Shown here: in pieces, positions 12,201 through 22,100 of the stretch
Layout: each line of letters starts with the position of its first letter
Position numbering within the stretch: the stretch's first letter is position 1
Assembly: GCF_000003815.2 (NCBI RefSeq)
Contig: NC_049996.1
Coordinates: forward strand, 12,651,131-12,715,130
Origin: Branchiostoma floridae
Taxonomy: Eukaryota; Chordata; Leptocardii; Amphioxiformes; Branchiostomatidae
Direction: 5' to 3'
Length of the DNA: 64,000 nt
Position numbers and translations under genes: made by a program
Notes under the pieces: model-generated
What the model saw: the letters and a program-made list of their open reading frames with translations, nothing else
Databases searched by the model: none
What the model was told of the DNA's origin: nothing

Positions 12201-15200
12201 GGTGGTACAGTACTTACCACTTGCTGGTTGACCAGGTGAGCTATAAACTTTGTTGCAGTCAGACAGATATTCTGTAAAAGTTACAAAAGACATGCTATGA
12301 GTTATACAATAACAGACACATATAAGCACCACAGAATTATTTTGATGTATCTCCAGCAAATGGCTCTCTATTAGTAGTTACAAAATAACTACAAGTTACC
12401 TATTTCTGAAGCTTATTATAAATCTTTTGAACTGCTTTTATTTGGGCAGTTTTGTCCATAATTTCTCCACAGTGAAATCCTCACACAACTAAATATGCCT
12501 TCCTTCTAATATTAGTACTGTATTATAGAACTGTTATAAAACACAGAATAAGAAACACAACATAATTTTCCCTTGTACCACAAACTAAAACCACCGTGAA
12601 TGTCTACAAAGATTCTAATTCTGAGAAATATTCCTACATTAATGAAGGATAACGGATATTACCAATGCCAGGTTGAATAGAATGCACATTTCAACCCCCT
12701 CCACAAACATAATGGCCTGCCCCTAACCTTGTCGTTCCTCTTGTACCCCCGTTTGAACTGCATGGTGAGCCTGCGGAGGATGAGCTCGCCGTTCTGCGGG
12801 AACTTGGTGTTGATGATGGAGACCAGCGCGGCGTACACGTGTGTGAAGGTGGGGGACGCTGCCTGCGCCTGGATGATGGACCGTGCCAACAGGCCTCTGG
12901 GGGAGGGACAGAAGTGTTCTCCGTTTATTACCTTTGCAAAGAAGGATATGTTTTCGGTGCCATTTGGTACTATGTATGTGGGTTTTTTTTGCAAAGATAT
13001 CATGTTTGAATGGGGTCAGGAAAAAAAAGGTTGATAATGAGCCTCCTGGTGGCTTTGTACAGTACTGCAGCAGAACATGCTATGGTCGTGATTTTTGAGT
13101 TGTAGATAGCTTTGCTGTACAATCATCGTACAATCTGAAATCTAACTGAGAGAATTTTTGGGTTCGTCAGGCACTTGTCGTATAAAATTCAGTTGTCTTG
13201 TTACCGAAAAGGCTGTCTTAAACCCTTGTCAGAAGTTGGTCCTTTGAAAGTCCTCAGACTCAAAAAATTGTACCAATACCTATGATGAATGTGACCACAT
13301 CATTACGAGAAACAAGCCTGGCTACTGACCTCCCTCTGACGATGTTCTCCTGAAACAGTTCCATGACGATGTTCTTCAGGTTGGAGACGTTGGCCTTGTT
13401 AATCAGACCGTTGATACTCTTCTTCAGCGCCTCCCAACTCATCCGCTGGTACTCCGCACTGTAAACAACAACAACATTGTTTGTTTGTTTCATATAATTA
13501 ATGTTAATGAAGTGTGAAACTGTGAAAAACACCAACATAAAACCACTATGAACATTTCTCCTTAGCTTCACAGTAATAAATCATATAGGCTATCTTCTGA
13601 AACAAAGTTATGCACCTGGTCTTGTCTGTGATGGCCTCCTGCATCATTCGCAGCTTGGCGGGTGGAATGTACGCTCCTCCGGTCCTCGTGGCGAGTGTCG
13701 TGTCTGCTTTACGAACTCTCTTTGCTGGAGGCTCCTCTGTCTGCTTGTCTGATGTGGCATTACTCTCTGCATTTTGTGATGGATCATCATCACGAGATCT
13801 TCGTTCATCACTGTAGGTTGAGAGACAAGAAATTGGAGATCTAATAGTCATACCTCCTTTAAATAATTCTCCTGAATTTCTCAATGCCATAGACCTAGCC
13901 ATTACAGATGTTAGTGATCCTCCCCTTCCCTTCAATTCCAGCTATCTCCTTCTCATAAGGGATCATCCTTCAGGGATGCCTAACCAGTTGTCCATGGACA
14001 ACACCACATTACTTTCAGGAAGGGGGTGTCTGCCTGTAATACTGCAGCACCTTTAAAAACAGCTAGGAGGCAAAAAACTGGCCATGCTTCTTAGGACCTC
14101 AGTAACTACCCACATATCAAAATTCATACAAATCCATCAAAAGGATCTTCACTTATATGTGGATACACAACCAAAAACAGTATCCACATTCAACTTGGAA
14201 GTAAACCTCCTTTCTGAGGTACAGTGGAATCCGCTTTATTGTATCGCCTATTTGTCTGGGCATTTTATCCAATTATCCGGCCTATTCTAGAGTCCGAAGT
14301 TGGCTATATGACCAGCTTTAGCGGCATTGGTTGGGGAGGGGTGTAGTTTTGAAAACCAATACGCAAACATAACACACAGACGCTCATAGAGGTTACCACT
14401 CTAACGATACGGAACTCCGTTTACAAAACTTTAATCATATGTTCCGATACTGTGCGATTTCTGTGAGATGCTTGATCTAATAAAGAGTTCAAATCAGTGG
14501 CTAAATGCACATGTGGAAAAGTACGCTTGACTCGCACAGCCGTGCGTCGGCAATTTGGCGGCATACCAAAACAAAGACGAACATGGCTCCGCTCGTATGC
14601 CGGAGAATATGACGTTACTTTCATAATTTTAAGTTAAAACAACGGTTGTGGAGAGTGATAAACTCTTCACCTTCTTGTCTACAACTTGTGTCCACAAATT
14701 ACTCTGAAATTTACGTCTTTCGCGGTGGAAGACGGAAAAAATTCACGTTCAAAACATTCAAAATGGCGGCGCTTGGGTTGAGATATCCCGCCATTCAATG
14801 CGCAAGATAGGTCATTGCGAAATCACACCCCTGTTGCGTTACGTGCGTTGTTGTAAATCTACGTAGCGCAGCCGAAATCAGCTCAATTAATGAGACAGTG
14901 GATATGAAAAAAACACATTTTTGTAGGGTAAACCAAGTTTAGACATTGCCTGAAGGGGAAATATGAACTCAAAAGCGTGTTGACGTTCCAATGACGTTCG
15001 CCCATCATGCCTTGCGGCAACCTAACTCCAAATGTTCGCACGCTAGCACAGCGCTATCGGCTAGATTTTCTGTGGAATGAACTTTCTTACGGTCCTTTAC
15101 ATGGCTTTACGCCTTTATACATACATTTACTAGTTACCTTTGGACTCATTTTGTAAGTTTTAGGGCATATTTTACAATTGTTAATTTGTGTGACCTGACG

Positions 15201-18200
15201 TAATTCTATCCAAAAACCCGAAGTTTGAGACCGTGGGTTATCCAATTCTGCGATGTTCTAAACAATAGAATGAATGGCAAATGTTTTGGGATTTCGTAAT
15301 TCTATCCGATTACCCGAATTATCCAAAAAGGCGTAATACGAATAATTGGAACCCACTGTATCAAGAATTGAAGATTCAGGATGGCCAACCTGTTGGTATT
15401 TCTGCCATCTCTGTCAGAGGTGCGAGTCCTTTCTCTACCACCATCTCTGTCTCTTTCAGCGCTACGATCGCGCTCTCTCCCATAGTTACGGTCCCTCTCC
15501 CTGTCCGAGTAACGATCCCTTCCTCTGTCTCCTTCACGGTCCCCCCGTCGGTTCCCGTATCTGTCGCGCTGGTTTGGAGATCGTCTGTAGCGCCTGTCAT
15601 CATGCCTGAAATGATAAGAAATATCAGGTTGGTTTATACAATAAGCCAGTTCATGAGATACTGTAAATGCATTTAAGTTCGCGGGGATTTAATTTCGCGG
15701 TGGATTTAATTTCGCGGTAACACCATAGACTGCAGTCAAATACCATAATAGAAAAATATTCGCGGTGGTTTTAATTTCGCGGTGAAGTGGTCACCGCGAA
15801 AACCGCGAATATTAATCCACCACGAACATTTCTGCATTTACAGTAAACTGCACATGTACAGCAAGATGCATTGTGTCAAAGTCGAAGGCCCTGAGAAATA
15901 AACAAAGATAACAAGTTTACAAGTTAATAGGCTTCAACTTTGACCTATTAGTACCTTTGAATCATTGAGGCATCTATTCTGGTATTATAGAAATTGGTAA
16001 AACAGGGACATACTTATATATCATAGGTACAAACACACAAAATTATTGTCATTATCATTACAGATACCATTTTCATAGAGTAGATTGATGAGCAACGTTT
16101 AAAAGTATCTTCCAGTAAATAACCTACCTGGGAGGTCTGTCCCAGTCTCTCTCCCTGTCCCTCTCCCTCCTTCTGTCGTTCTCATAGCCACCCCGTCCTC
16201 TCCCCCTCGCTACGGGAGACCTGTCCCTACGAGCAGGGGATCTCTCTCTCCTGGCGGGTGATCGGGACCGAGACGTTCTCCTGTCACGAGCTTCTGGCGA
16301 TGACGAACGCTGACGTCGTGGTGGTGACTCGCTGGGAGATCGCTGACGTTTGACTGGTGATCGCGATGAGTCATCCCGTCTTTGCGGGGACTCGCTTGTC
16401 GCTCGTTTCTGTCTGTGGCGGGAATCCTTTGGAGATCTATCGCGTGTGCGCTTTGGGGGTGATCCGGATGGGGAGCGCTGGCGTCTTTGAGGTGATTCGC
16501 TTGGCGATCGCTGCCGTCTTGGGGGAGATTCGCTAGGAGAACGTTGGGCATCCCCATCCCCTGCCTTTCCTACATCATCATCATCATCACTCCTTCTCTG
16601 CTGTTAAAATAATTGAAACCAGTATCACTATTAAGACAGAGCTATTTAAAGCACATATCAAGTAGACACGTTCAAAGACTGAGTTAGAGATAAAGCACAC
16701 TCAAGTCTGTACATAACTAAGGTTTGTACCAGCATTTCCGCCAGAGGGCTATCCACCTGTCAATTGGCAACCTCATTTCAATTTATTTTTAGACGGCTTG
16801 GACAGCCAGGCAACAGAGGCTGTCCTCTTTAAAAAATTGGTACATACATCGGTCAAGAAATCAAGAAATTTGAACGACAGTTTTGTGTTTTACATGGAAG
16901 TTATGGGCTTGGGGATGCCATCCACAGTCGGAAAGCCACAGGAAAATAGATTAAAAAAGCGTAAACCCCTTACCTTGTGTACTACGACAGAACTACGGAT
17001 GCGAGTCCCACGTTCGGAGCCGGAGTCGCTGCTTCCTGAACTCTCACTCCCGCTCTCGCTTCCACTGTCACTGTCGCTATCACTGCTGCTTTTGCTGTCT
17101 TTCTCACTGTGGAGAAACAATTCATTAATACACATCTGCCGAACTTCAAAACTTTTACTTTGATGATTACTTGCCAGTCATTAGTGTCTGCATGGGGGAT
17201 CCTATCAACGCCTACCAGTAATTTTTATTTTGGGGCACAGATTCACTGTATTCAAAATGACAGGCAATGCTTAACCAAAAAATTGTCTTGTTCTTGCAAA
17301 AGGTTTCAAGAATAGGATCATGTGATCATCCCATGGTGTTTATACAGTGGCTGGAAAACATGGCTGGACAAGATTTCAGAGAGAAAGTGACTTTCTGGTA
17401 CATATAGAATACAACATGATGTATTCCGTATCACCCAAGGTATCAGCCCGACCAATTCGGCCCGCTCGAAATGGTTCGATTTACTCGAAGAGAGCCTATG
17501 TGATACGCCTTTCGAACATGTGCGATACGGAAGCGTACGGCCTGGAACACCCGTAGGCCGTATCGAACGTTTTCGTGTCACATGTATGACATAGAAAGAC
17601 TTATCAATTATGAATCTGGGATAAGATCAACATGCTGTGTAGAAACAACTAACTAAGCTTTGTTATGAATTTACAAACACAGTGCTTAATGTTGAATTAC
17701 ACTAGGCCAACAACGACTAACAGTGACTTAATGCTTGAATGATACACCTCACGAAAAAAAACCTAGAGATCATGGGCACGAACCTGAACTATGTGAAAGG
17801 ATAGACTGCCAGACATCACGTCTGGCAAAAATAAAACAATGTTTCTCAACTTACAGTTTAACAGTTTGGAAGTAAAATAGGTAGAAATTTGTCTTTGTGT
17901 TATGGCAAAATTCAGCATGTTTAAAATTCTACTTTATAGTCTTCTTAAATTTTTCTTCTTTTCTTTGTTCATCAACATGACTTTTGGAGACGGTACAAGT
18001 GACAATCTCGTGAACTTTCTCTGACACACAAGACAAAATGTTCACACAGTGTACCTTACTTCAGCAATGAACATATGTGTCACTAGATCATTTTCCAGAC
18101 TCTTATTTCGTTAGGCTTTTTCAGAGATTTTCAAAGAGACATGAGGCTTACAAGTCGTCAGTTTCGCATGCATCTTGTGCGCCCCCCTCCCCCATCTCAA

Positions 18201-18298
18201 ATCGATACAGAAATTCTTTACATCAAGAGTTTCAGAGACATCTACCGGCCAAAACTGGCCATCAGTGTACCTATATATTCTCCATACCTGTCAGACAT
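3206..18298 (-). CDS. CWC22: Pre-mRNA-splicing factor CWC22
   Basis: Spliceosomal MIF4G/MA3 protein that binds eIF4A3 and loads the exon junction complex. Coding exons in transcript order: 18298-18288, 17106-16974, 16600-16128, 15605-15390, 13810-13616, 13458-13330, 12896-12728, 12271-12218, 11784-11649, 11128-10922, 10260-10198, 9660-9562, 9255-9174, 8842-8782, 8578-8501, 8191-8039, 6085-5958, 5379-5278, 4883-4723, 4311-3206. All introns are GT-AG, phases are consistent, and the total is 3756 nt (1251 aa). The first exon is tiny (MSD plus two bases). Residues 1-330 are SR/RD-rich with [11 protein letters not shown]-type repeats. Then come [16 protein letters not shown], the MIF4G domain (about 343-530), an acidic Ser/Asp linker, and the MA3 domain (about 632-750). 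The [12 protein letters not shown] segment follows, then a Ser run, and from about 883 a long Arg/Glu/Asp tail. Vertebrate CWC22 is about 908 aa; the extra length is in the two low-complexity tails. Its introns host several transposons. Identity is certain; small errors at exon edges are possible. Confidence 0.97.
4430..4662 (-). mobile_element. tRNA-derived SINE in a CWC22 intron
   Basis: Read on the minus strand, this starts with a tRNA-like head. The A-box-like sequence GTAGTCCAGTGGTTAGC lies at 4651-4635 and the B-box-like GTGAGTTCGATTTCGG at 4608-4593, the spacing expected of an RNA polymerase III promoter. The body (GCAGTCCTTAGGAC, GGATGTTATGCCA, then GAGCTAGGGGAATTTCCCC) continues to about 4430. 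A second copy of the body lies in the opposite orientation at 33775-33885, which supports a dispersed SINE. It is not a functional tRNA gene, because the cloverleaf is degenerate. Confidence 0.7.
4910..5071. mobile_element. Small MITE with TACTGTA/TACAGTA ends
   Basis: Bounded by TACTGTAAAT on the left and TACAGTA on the right, with TA at both ends as expected for a TA target duplication. The interior carries the ATTGGAAATGCATAT motif shared with repeats at 2618, 43213 and 44690. It is related to, but more diverged than, the elements at 15659-15845 and 32289-32498. It lies in a CWC22 intron. Confidence 0.5.
6281..7781. mobile_element. PIF/Harbinger-like non-autonomous DNA transposon
   Basis: A 1501-bp element in the CWC22 intron between the exons at 5958-6085 and 8039-8191. 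The left 41 bp (6281-6321) and right 41 bp (7741-7781) are reverse complements with only two differences, both transitions. Termini begin GGGACCGTACGGC. The flanking 3-bp TTA at 6278-6280 and 7782-7784 is a direct duplication, which with GGG-type ends points to PIF/Harbinger. Just inside each end are three copies of a T-run plus GCTTGGCCCTCCCCC unit, in the same orientation at both ends. The interior holds about three degraded ~200-bp tandem units (shared CTGAAACGCC and ATTTTGCTGGCAGAC motifs near 7180, 7375 and 7585). I see no transposase frame. Confidence 0.85.
10390..10620 (+). mobile_element. tRNA-derived SINE in a CWC22 intron
   Basis: Plus-strand tRNA-like head with an A-box-like TGGCCAAGTGG at 10391-10401 and a B-box-like GAGTTTGATTCC at 10434-10445, followed by a body of about 150 bp. 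Just downstream a short hairpin (AATGCACCA facing TGGTGCATT) lies near 10620-10640. The body differs from the 4430-4662 family, so this is probably a separate SINE family. Confidence 0.5.
11192..11395. repeat. Degraded TACTGTAAAT-type MITE
   Basis: Opens with TACTGTAAAT and carries internal TTTGCCA and ACAGTAGC blocks resembling the 4910-5071 element. The right terminus is not clear, so the boundary given is approximate. It lies in a CWC22 intron. Confidence 0.35.
14220..15360. mobile_element. pogo/Tigger-like (mariner superfamily) non-autonomous element
   Basis: About 1.14 kb in the CWC22 intron between the exons at 13616-13810 and 15390-15605. The left end reads TACAGTGGAATCCGCTTTAT and the right end reads AATTGGAACCCACTGTA. 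They form an imperfect inverted repeat starting CAGTGG, with TA on both outer sides. The arms share ATCC-rich sequence (TTATCCAATTATCCGG against CCGAATTATCC). The interior is unusually CpG-rich and includes AAAATGGCGGCGCTT near 14758-14772, which resembles a YY1 promoter motif. No transposase frame of useful length is visible. Superfamily assignment is by terminus style and TA duplication only. Confidence 0.65.
15640..15950. mobile_element. MITE of the AATAAGCCAGTTCATG family, interrupted
   Basis: The left end AATAAGCCAGTTCATGAGA at 15640 matches the start of elements at 29527 and 34604. The sequence then breaks at a TA where the 15659-15845 MITE is inserted. It resumes with AACTGCACATGT and a GAAGGCCCTGAGAAATAAAC block that occurs, in order, in the uninterrupted 29527-29733 copy. 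The right end is degraded and approximate. Confidence 0.6.
15659..15845. mobile_element. MITE with TACTGTAAATGCA termini, nested in another MITE
   Basis: 187 bp, bounded by TACTGTAAATGCA (15659-15671) and its exact reverse complement TGCATTTACAGTA (15833-15845). The interior is a near-palindrome of TTTAATTTCGCGGTG-type blocks. The flanking TA on each side looks like the target duplication, consistent with a mariner-type family. It splits an older MITE. A relative lies at 32289-32498 and a degraded one near 53025-53230. MITEs are known to be abundant in amphioxus. Confidence 0.8.
17385..17580. repeat. CpG-rich repeat-like segment in CWC22 intron 1
   Basis: Short blocks such as GTATCACC, CGATACGG, TTCGAA and GGCCGTATCGAACG recur within 200 bp in both orientations, with one small hairpin (TACGGCCT facing AGGCCGTA). 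The composition differs sharply from the AT-rich intron around it. No terminal repeats or coding frame are apparent, and I cannot assign it to a family. Confidence 0.3.
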
Positions 18299-18379
18299 AT
18301 TGCTTTGCACTTTTCACGCAATTCTTTCTTCCAAATGGAAGGAAATTTCCTTGTTCGTCTTCGCTGCACGTACAGGAAT

Positions 18380-18750
18380 CGCAAACAAGATGGCGTCTCG
18401 TGACGTCACGGCCGCTAAACAACTTCCACCAGATCTCGCGAGAAGATTCGAGAAGGATGTTTAAAAGCCCAGCAGTGCGAGATCTAAACTAGCCAATCAG
18501 AAAGGAGATACGTAAATGCAATTAGGTGGCTGACCAATCATATGAGAGAAATGTAAATGTTTAGAAAGAAACGAACCAATCACAGTGCAAGATTCCGAAA
18601 GTTGGCGCGCTTTTTGCAGGTATTTCCCGCTCTCAGCTGTAGGCAACACACAAGCTAAAATTTTGGCGGCACGGCGGTGTGTGATAGATTTTGGAGCAAA
18701 AATCGACGGATTTTGGTGTTAGATTAGACCTCAAACATCCCTGATCAGGT
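18380..18750. promoter_or_regulatory. Bidirectional CWC22/CDC6 promoter
   Basis: The start codons of the divergent genes are at 18298 (minus) and 19105 (plus). Between them lie, left to right: AAGATGGCG (18388-18396, YY1-like), TGACGTCA (18401-18408, CRE), and TCTCGCGAGA (18434-18443, the palindrome common at bidirectional vertebrate promoters). Three CCAAT boxes follow at 18493, 18534 and 18576, spaced 41 and 42 bp. Then come E2F-like sites TTGGCGCGC (18602-18610), TTTCCCGC (18623-18630) and TTTTGGCGGC (18661-18670). The CCAAT-then-E2F order faces CDC6, a classic E2F target. A CDC6 5' untranslated exon appears to end at 18748 (CTGATCAG before GTAAGT) and to splice to 19104. Confidence 0.8.
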
Positions 18751-19104
18751 AAGTTGAAGTGTTTAGCGTCGCAGATAGAAGATTTTCCAGAATATAGACG
18801 TCTGATTTGAGTCTACAAGGAGGCAAAGCTTGCAAAGAAAATATGTTTCGTACCGAGTGCTAAGATTTTCCATGTTCTTGAGCAAAATTATTTATCCTTT
18901 CGTACCACTGCTTCACCAGATAATTTTTCTTTTATCATTTCGGAGAAATGTTCTTTCTGTGATTATTATTTTGCATCAGCAGATGTAAAATTTGGGCTTT
19001 CACTTGCAAATCATGTGTTGTGTTAGTGTTTGTCCTATGTGTGAAAATGGCGCCAAACCGGACTGTGAAGTAAACACAAAAATCTTCGTTTTTGTCTTCA
19101 CAGG

Positions 19105-22100
19105 ATGGCTAGCAAGGGCCAGACTACGATTTCTTTCCAGTGCCGAAAGACGAGATCACAGACGAAGAAGGTAGTTGTCGAGGAGAAACCTTCTCGGACC
19201 AGTCGGCGGACTCGGCGTGGCGGGACGACACAGGAGAAACCTCGGGAGGACCCCGCACCCAAGACCGCCCGCCCTCCCCTCTCTCCCAGGAAGCGTCCTT
19301 GTAAGTTACATAATTTTGCTGGAAAATTATTTTACTCGTGAGCAAGTCTGCAACGAAATAACACATAATTTGTAAGAAAGCTTGCTTAATGTTGAATTCG
19401 TCACGCCATAGACGTCTATACCAACCTGATTTGATAAAATATATGGAGGAAAAATTTTCAGGGCTTCTTGCTCATAACAAGGACGTTAACCATTTCATTT
19501 CATTATATAATATGTGATGCAAGCCTGAGAAAGAAGTTCGGCAAAGAAGTTCATTTATTCTGAAGACAGGAAGGTATAACATAATATTATGACCGGAAAT
19601 ACAAAACTACTCAAAACAACATGACAAATAATTTCTTAATTTTTTTTTACTTAGGAAGCCATCAATCATATATTCCAGGATTTTATTTCCAGCATAAAGT
19701 TGCCCAGTTAGAAGCTTTGCATGATTTATACAATTTATAGTATGGTTGTACATTTCTTTTAAGGAACAGACAAAATTTTGATGCTCAGTGAAGTCATCCA
19801 CGTAATCATTACTGACATTAGTCTGTGTGGCCATATGTAAATCATTTTTCTCACATTTCTGCATTGAGGATAACCCCCCATTGTTAGTGTTTATCATAAG
19901 GCTTCTCACCTTGTTGGTTTGTCTGTTTTAATGTAGTCTAACAGTACAGACAATCTACAAATAGGACACTTGGATTGAGATGGAAATTTGTGTTTTTGTT
20001 CTCAATTAGGTACATAGATTTGAGAGAACTCCCAAAATAGATCCGATGATGTTGTCTTGTTGTTGGGCCCAGTGTCTTATCCTCAGTGAAGTCATCTTGG
20101 AAATTGTTGTAGATGGACGAAAGCAAAAAAGCCTTAGGATATATCAAAATTCTTTTACAGAACTAGTATGTACTTAATAAGTTACTTTGCTCAAATTTCG
20201 ATGTTTCACGGACACATTCCTCAAGATTCTGACTGGAGTTATGCTTCTCAAAGGACCAAGATCTGACAAATCACAGATATTCATTATTGTATTTTTACAT
20301 CCTTTGCAGCTGACAACACACCTAGGGACAACTCGCCCGCAAACGCCTCAAAATGCTGTCCCAGTCCGACCAAGCGCAAGAAGGAAAACCAACCAGAGCG
20401 AGCCGTGTCATCCAAACCTCTCCCATCTACCCCAACAAAGACCCTACCCCGCCCGAACCTACCCCCCTCCCCATCTCCACTAAAGATGACCTTGTTGAAA
20501 ACAGAATCGCTCTGTCCAATCAACCGGTCAGGAGTCAAGAAGAGACTAGCGTCACCGGAGAGACGTCACCAGTCGCCTACGTCTCCATGGAGACCGTCAC
20601 TAAGGACACCATCGCCACGGAAACAAGCCACACCCTTGAGGTTACAAAGACAAGATGGTAAGTCTTTTATGACTTATGATAACTACTTGCACAGAAGAAC
20701 ATTCAACTTCTGTGATTTGTTAGTATTCCTTGCACACAATGTCTGATCCCTTGTCTGTGGCCATGGCTTTGAGATCATCTGCAGTGTGCAAAATTAACTT
20801 GGTGGAAATTGTATTCTGTTGTTGTGTTGCTATCATAGTAATGCCATGGCTTCATAATCATGAATGCTTTTTTCATACATAGTTGATGTCTATGTTCAAG
20901 TTTCAACTCTTTCCTATCCTTTTACAGGCAAGCGTATTCCAAGTATTCAATGTACCTTAAACTGCTGTACATGTATATGTTGAATTTGACTTGAAAGCAA
21001 ATGATAAAGCAAGTATTTGATTAAAAAGAAGAATCTTAGTAGCCATGTCCACACATTAGTATAAGGTCACTCACACTGTCCATCACAATAAGTATTAATT
21101 ATTAATTATTATTATTAATGACTTGTTTCTTTCTATCATTTAGCCACCCCCTACCAGAGTGCTAAGAAGGCCCTCCACACGGCCGTTCCCGACTATCTGC
21201 TCTGTCGTGAGAAGGAGACCAAAGTTATAACAGATTTTCTGGAGGAGCATGCTACGAAACAACAGCCTGGGAGCCTCTACATCTCCGGTGCCCCCGGTAC
21301 TGGGAAGACAGCCTGTCTTACACACATCATGAGGAATATGAAGGTGTGTGACCAACTTTAAGAACTTGAACAATCTTGTAAAGTTTAATTTTTGCCTCTA
21401 TGAGTACGGAGATATTGATTTCAGTTTATCTGCTTGTCTTGTGTGTGTTAAAGTTTGTTCCCGCCGGCCAGGGTCCAAGTTTGTTTTCATGGTTGAGTTG
21501 TAAGTGAAGACTGACAGGATGAGAAGGTGGAGTTGACTCGAAATTTTTTTGGCAGGCTGGCAGGAAGTGAATATTGCCACATGGCCAAAATTTTTTAAAA
21601 ATGACATGTGACAGACAGTGGAAATGTTGTTAGCTTTGATCATTGGCATCTAGTAGATGAAGGAAGCTTGAGTTTTGGAACTGTTCTCTTCAATTTTTGA
21701 CTGTCTTTTTTTAGGAAAGTCTCCAGTCCACGAAGATGATCTTTGTGAACTGCATGGCCGTGAAGAATGCCCAGGGAATCTTCAGTAAAGTCGCCAGTGA
21801 ACTTAGCCCTTCCTCAACAACTCCTCGCACTGCTAAGGATGCCTCGAGACTCCTCGAGAAGCAGTTTAAATCCAAGGGACCCATGATGTAAGGAACTATC
21901 TTTCTCAGCTCAACTACTGATCTCATCACAGTAATCACAGCAATAATAATACTATTTTGTTGTCCAATGCAAACGCCTGTCAATGATCTAATCATAAATG
22001 ATACCTTGTGTGTTGTCCAGTCAGAATCCTTGTCAGTGATGTAATGCCTAATGGTACTTTTTTGTTGTCCAATCAGAATCCTTGTACTGGATGAGTTGGA

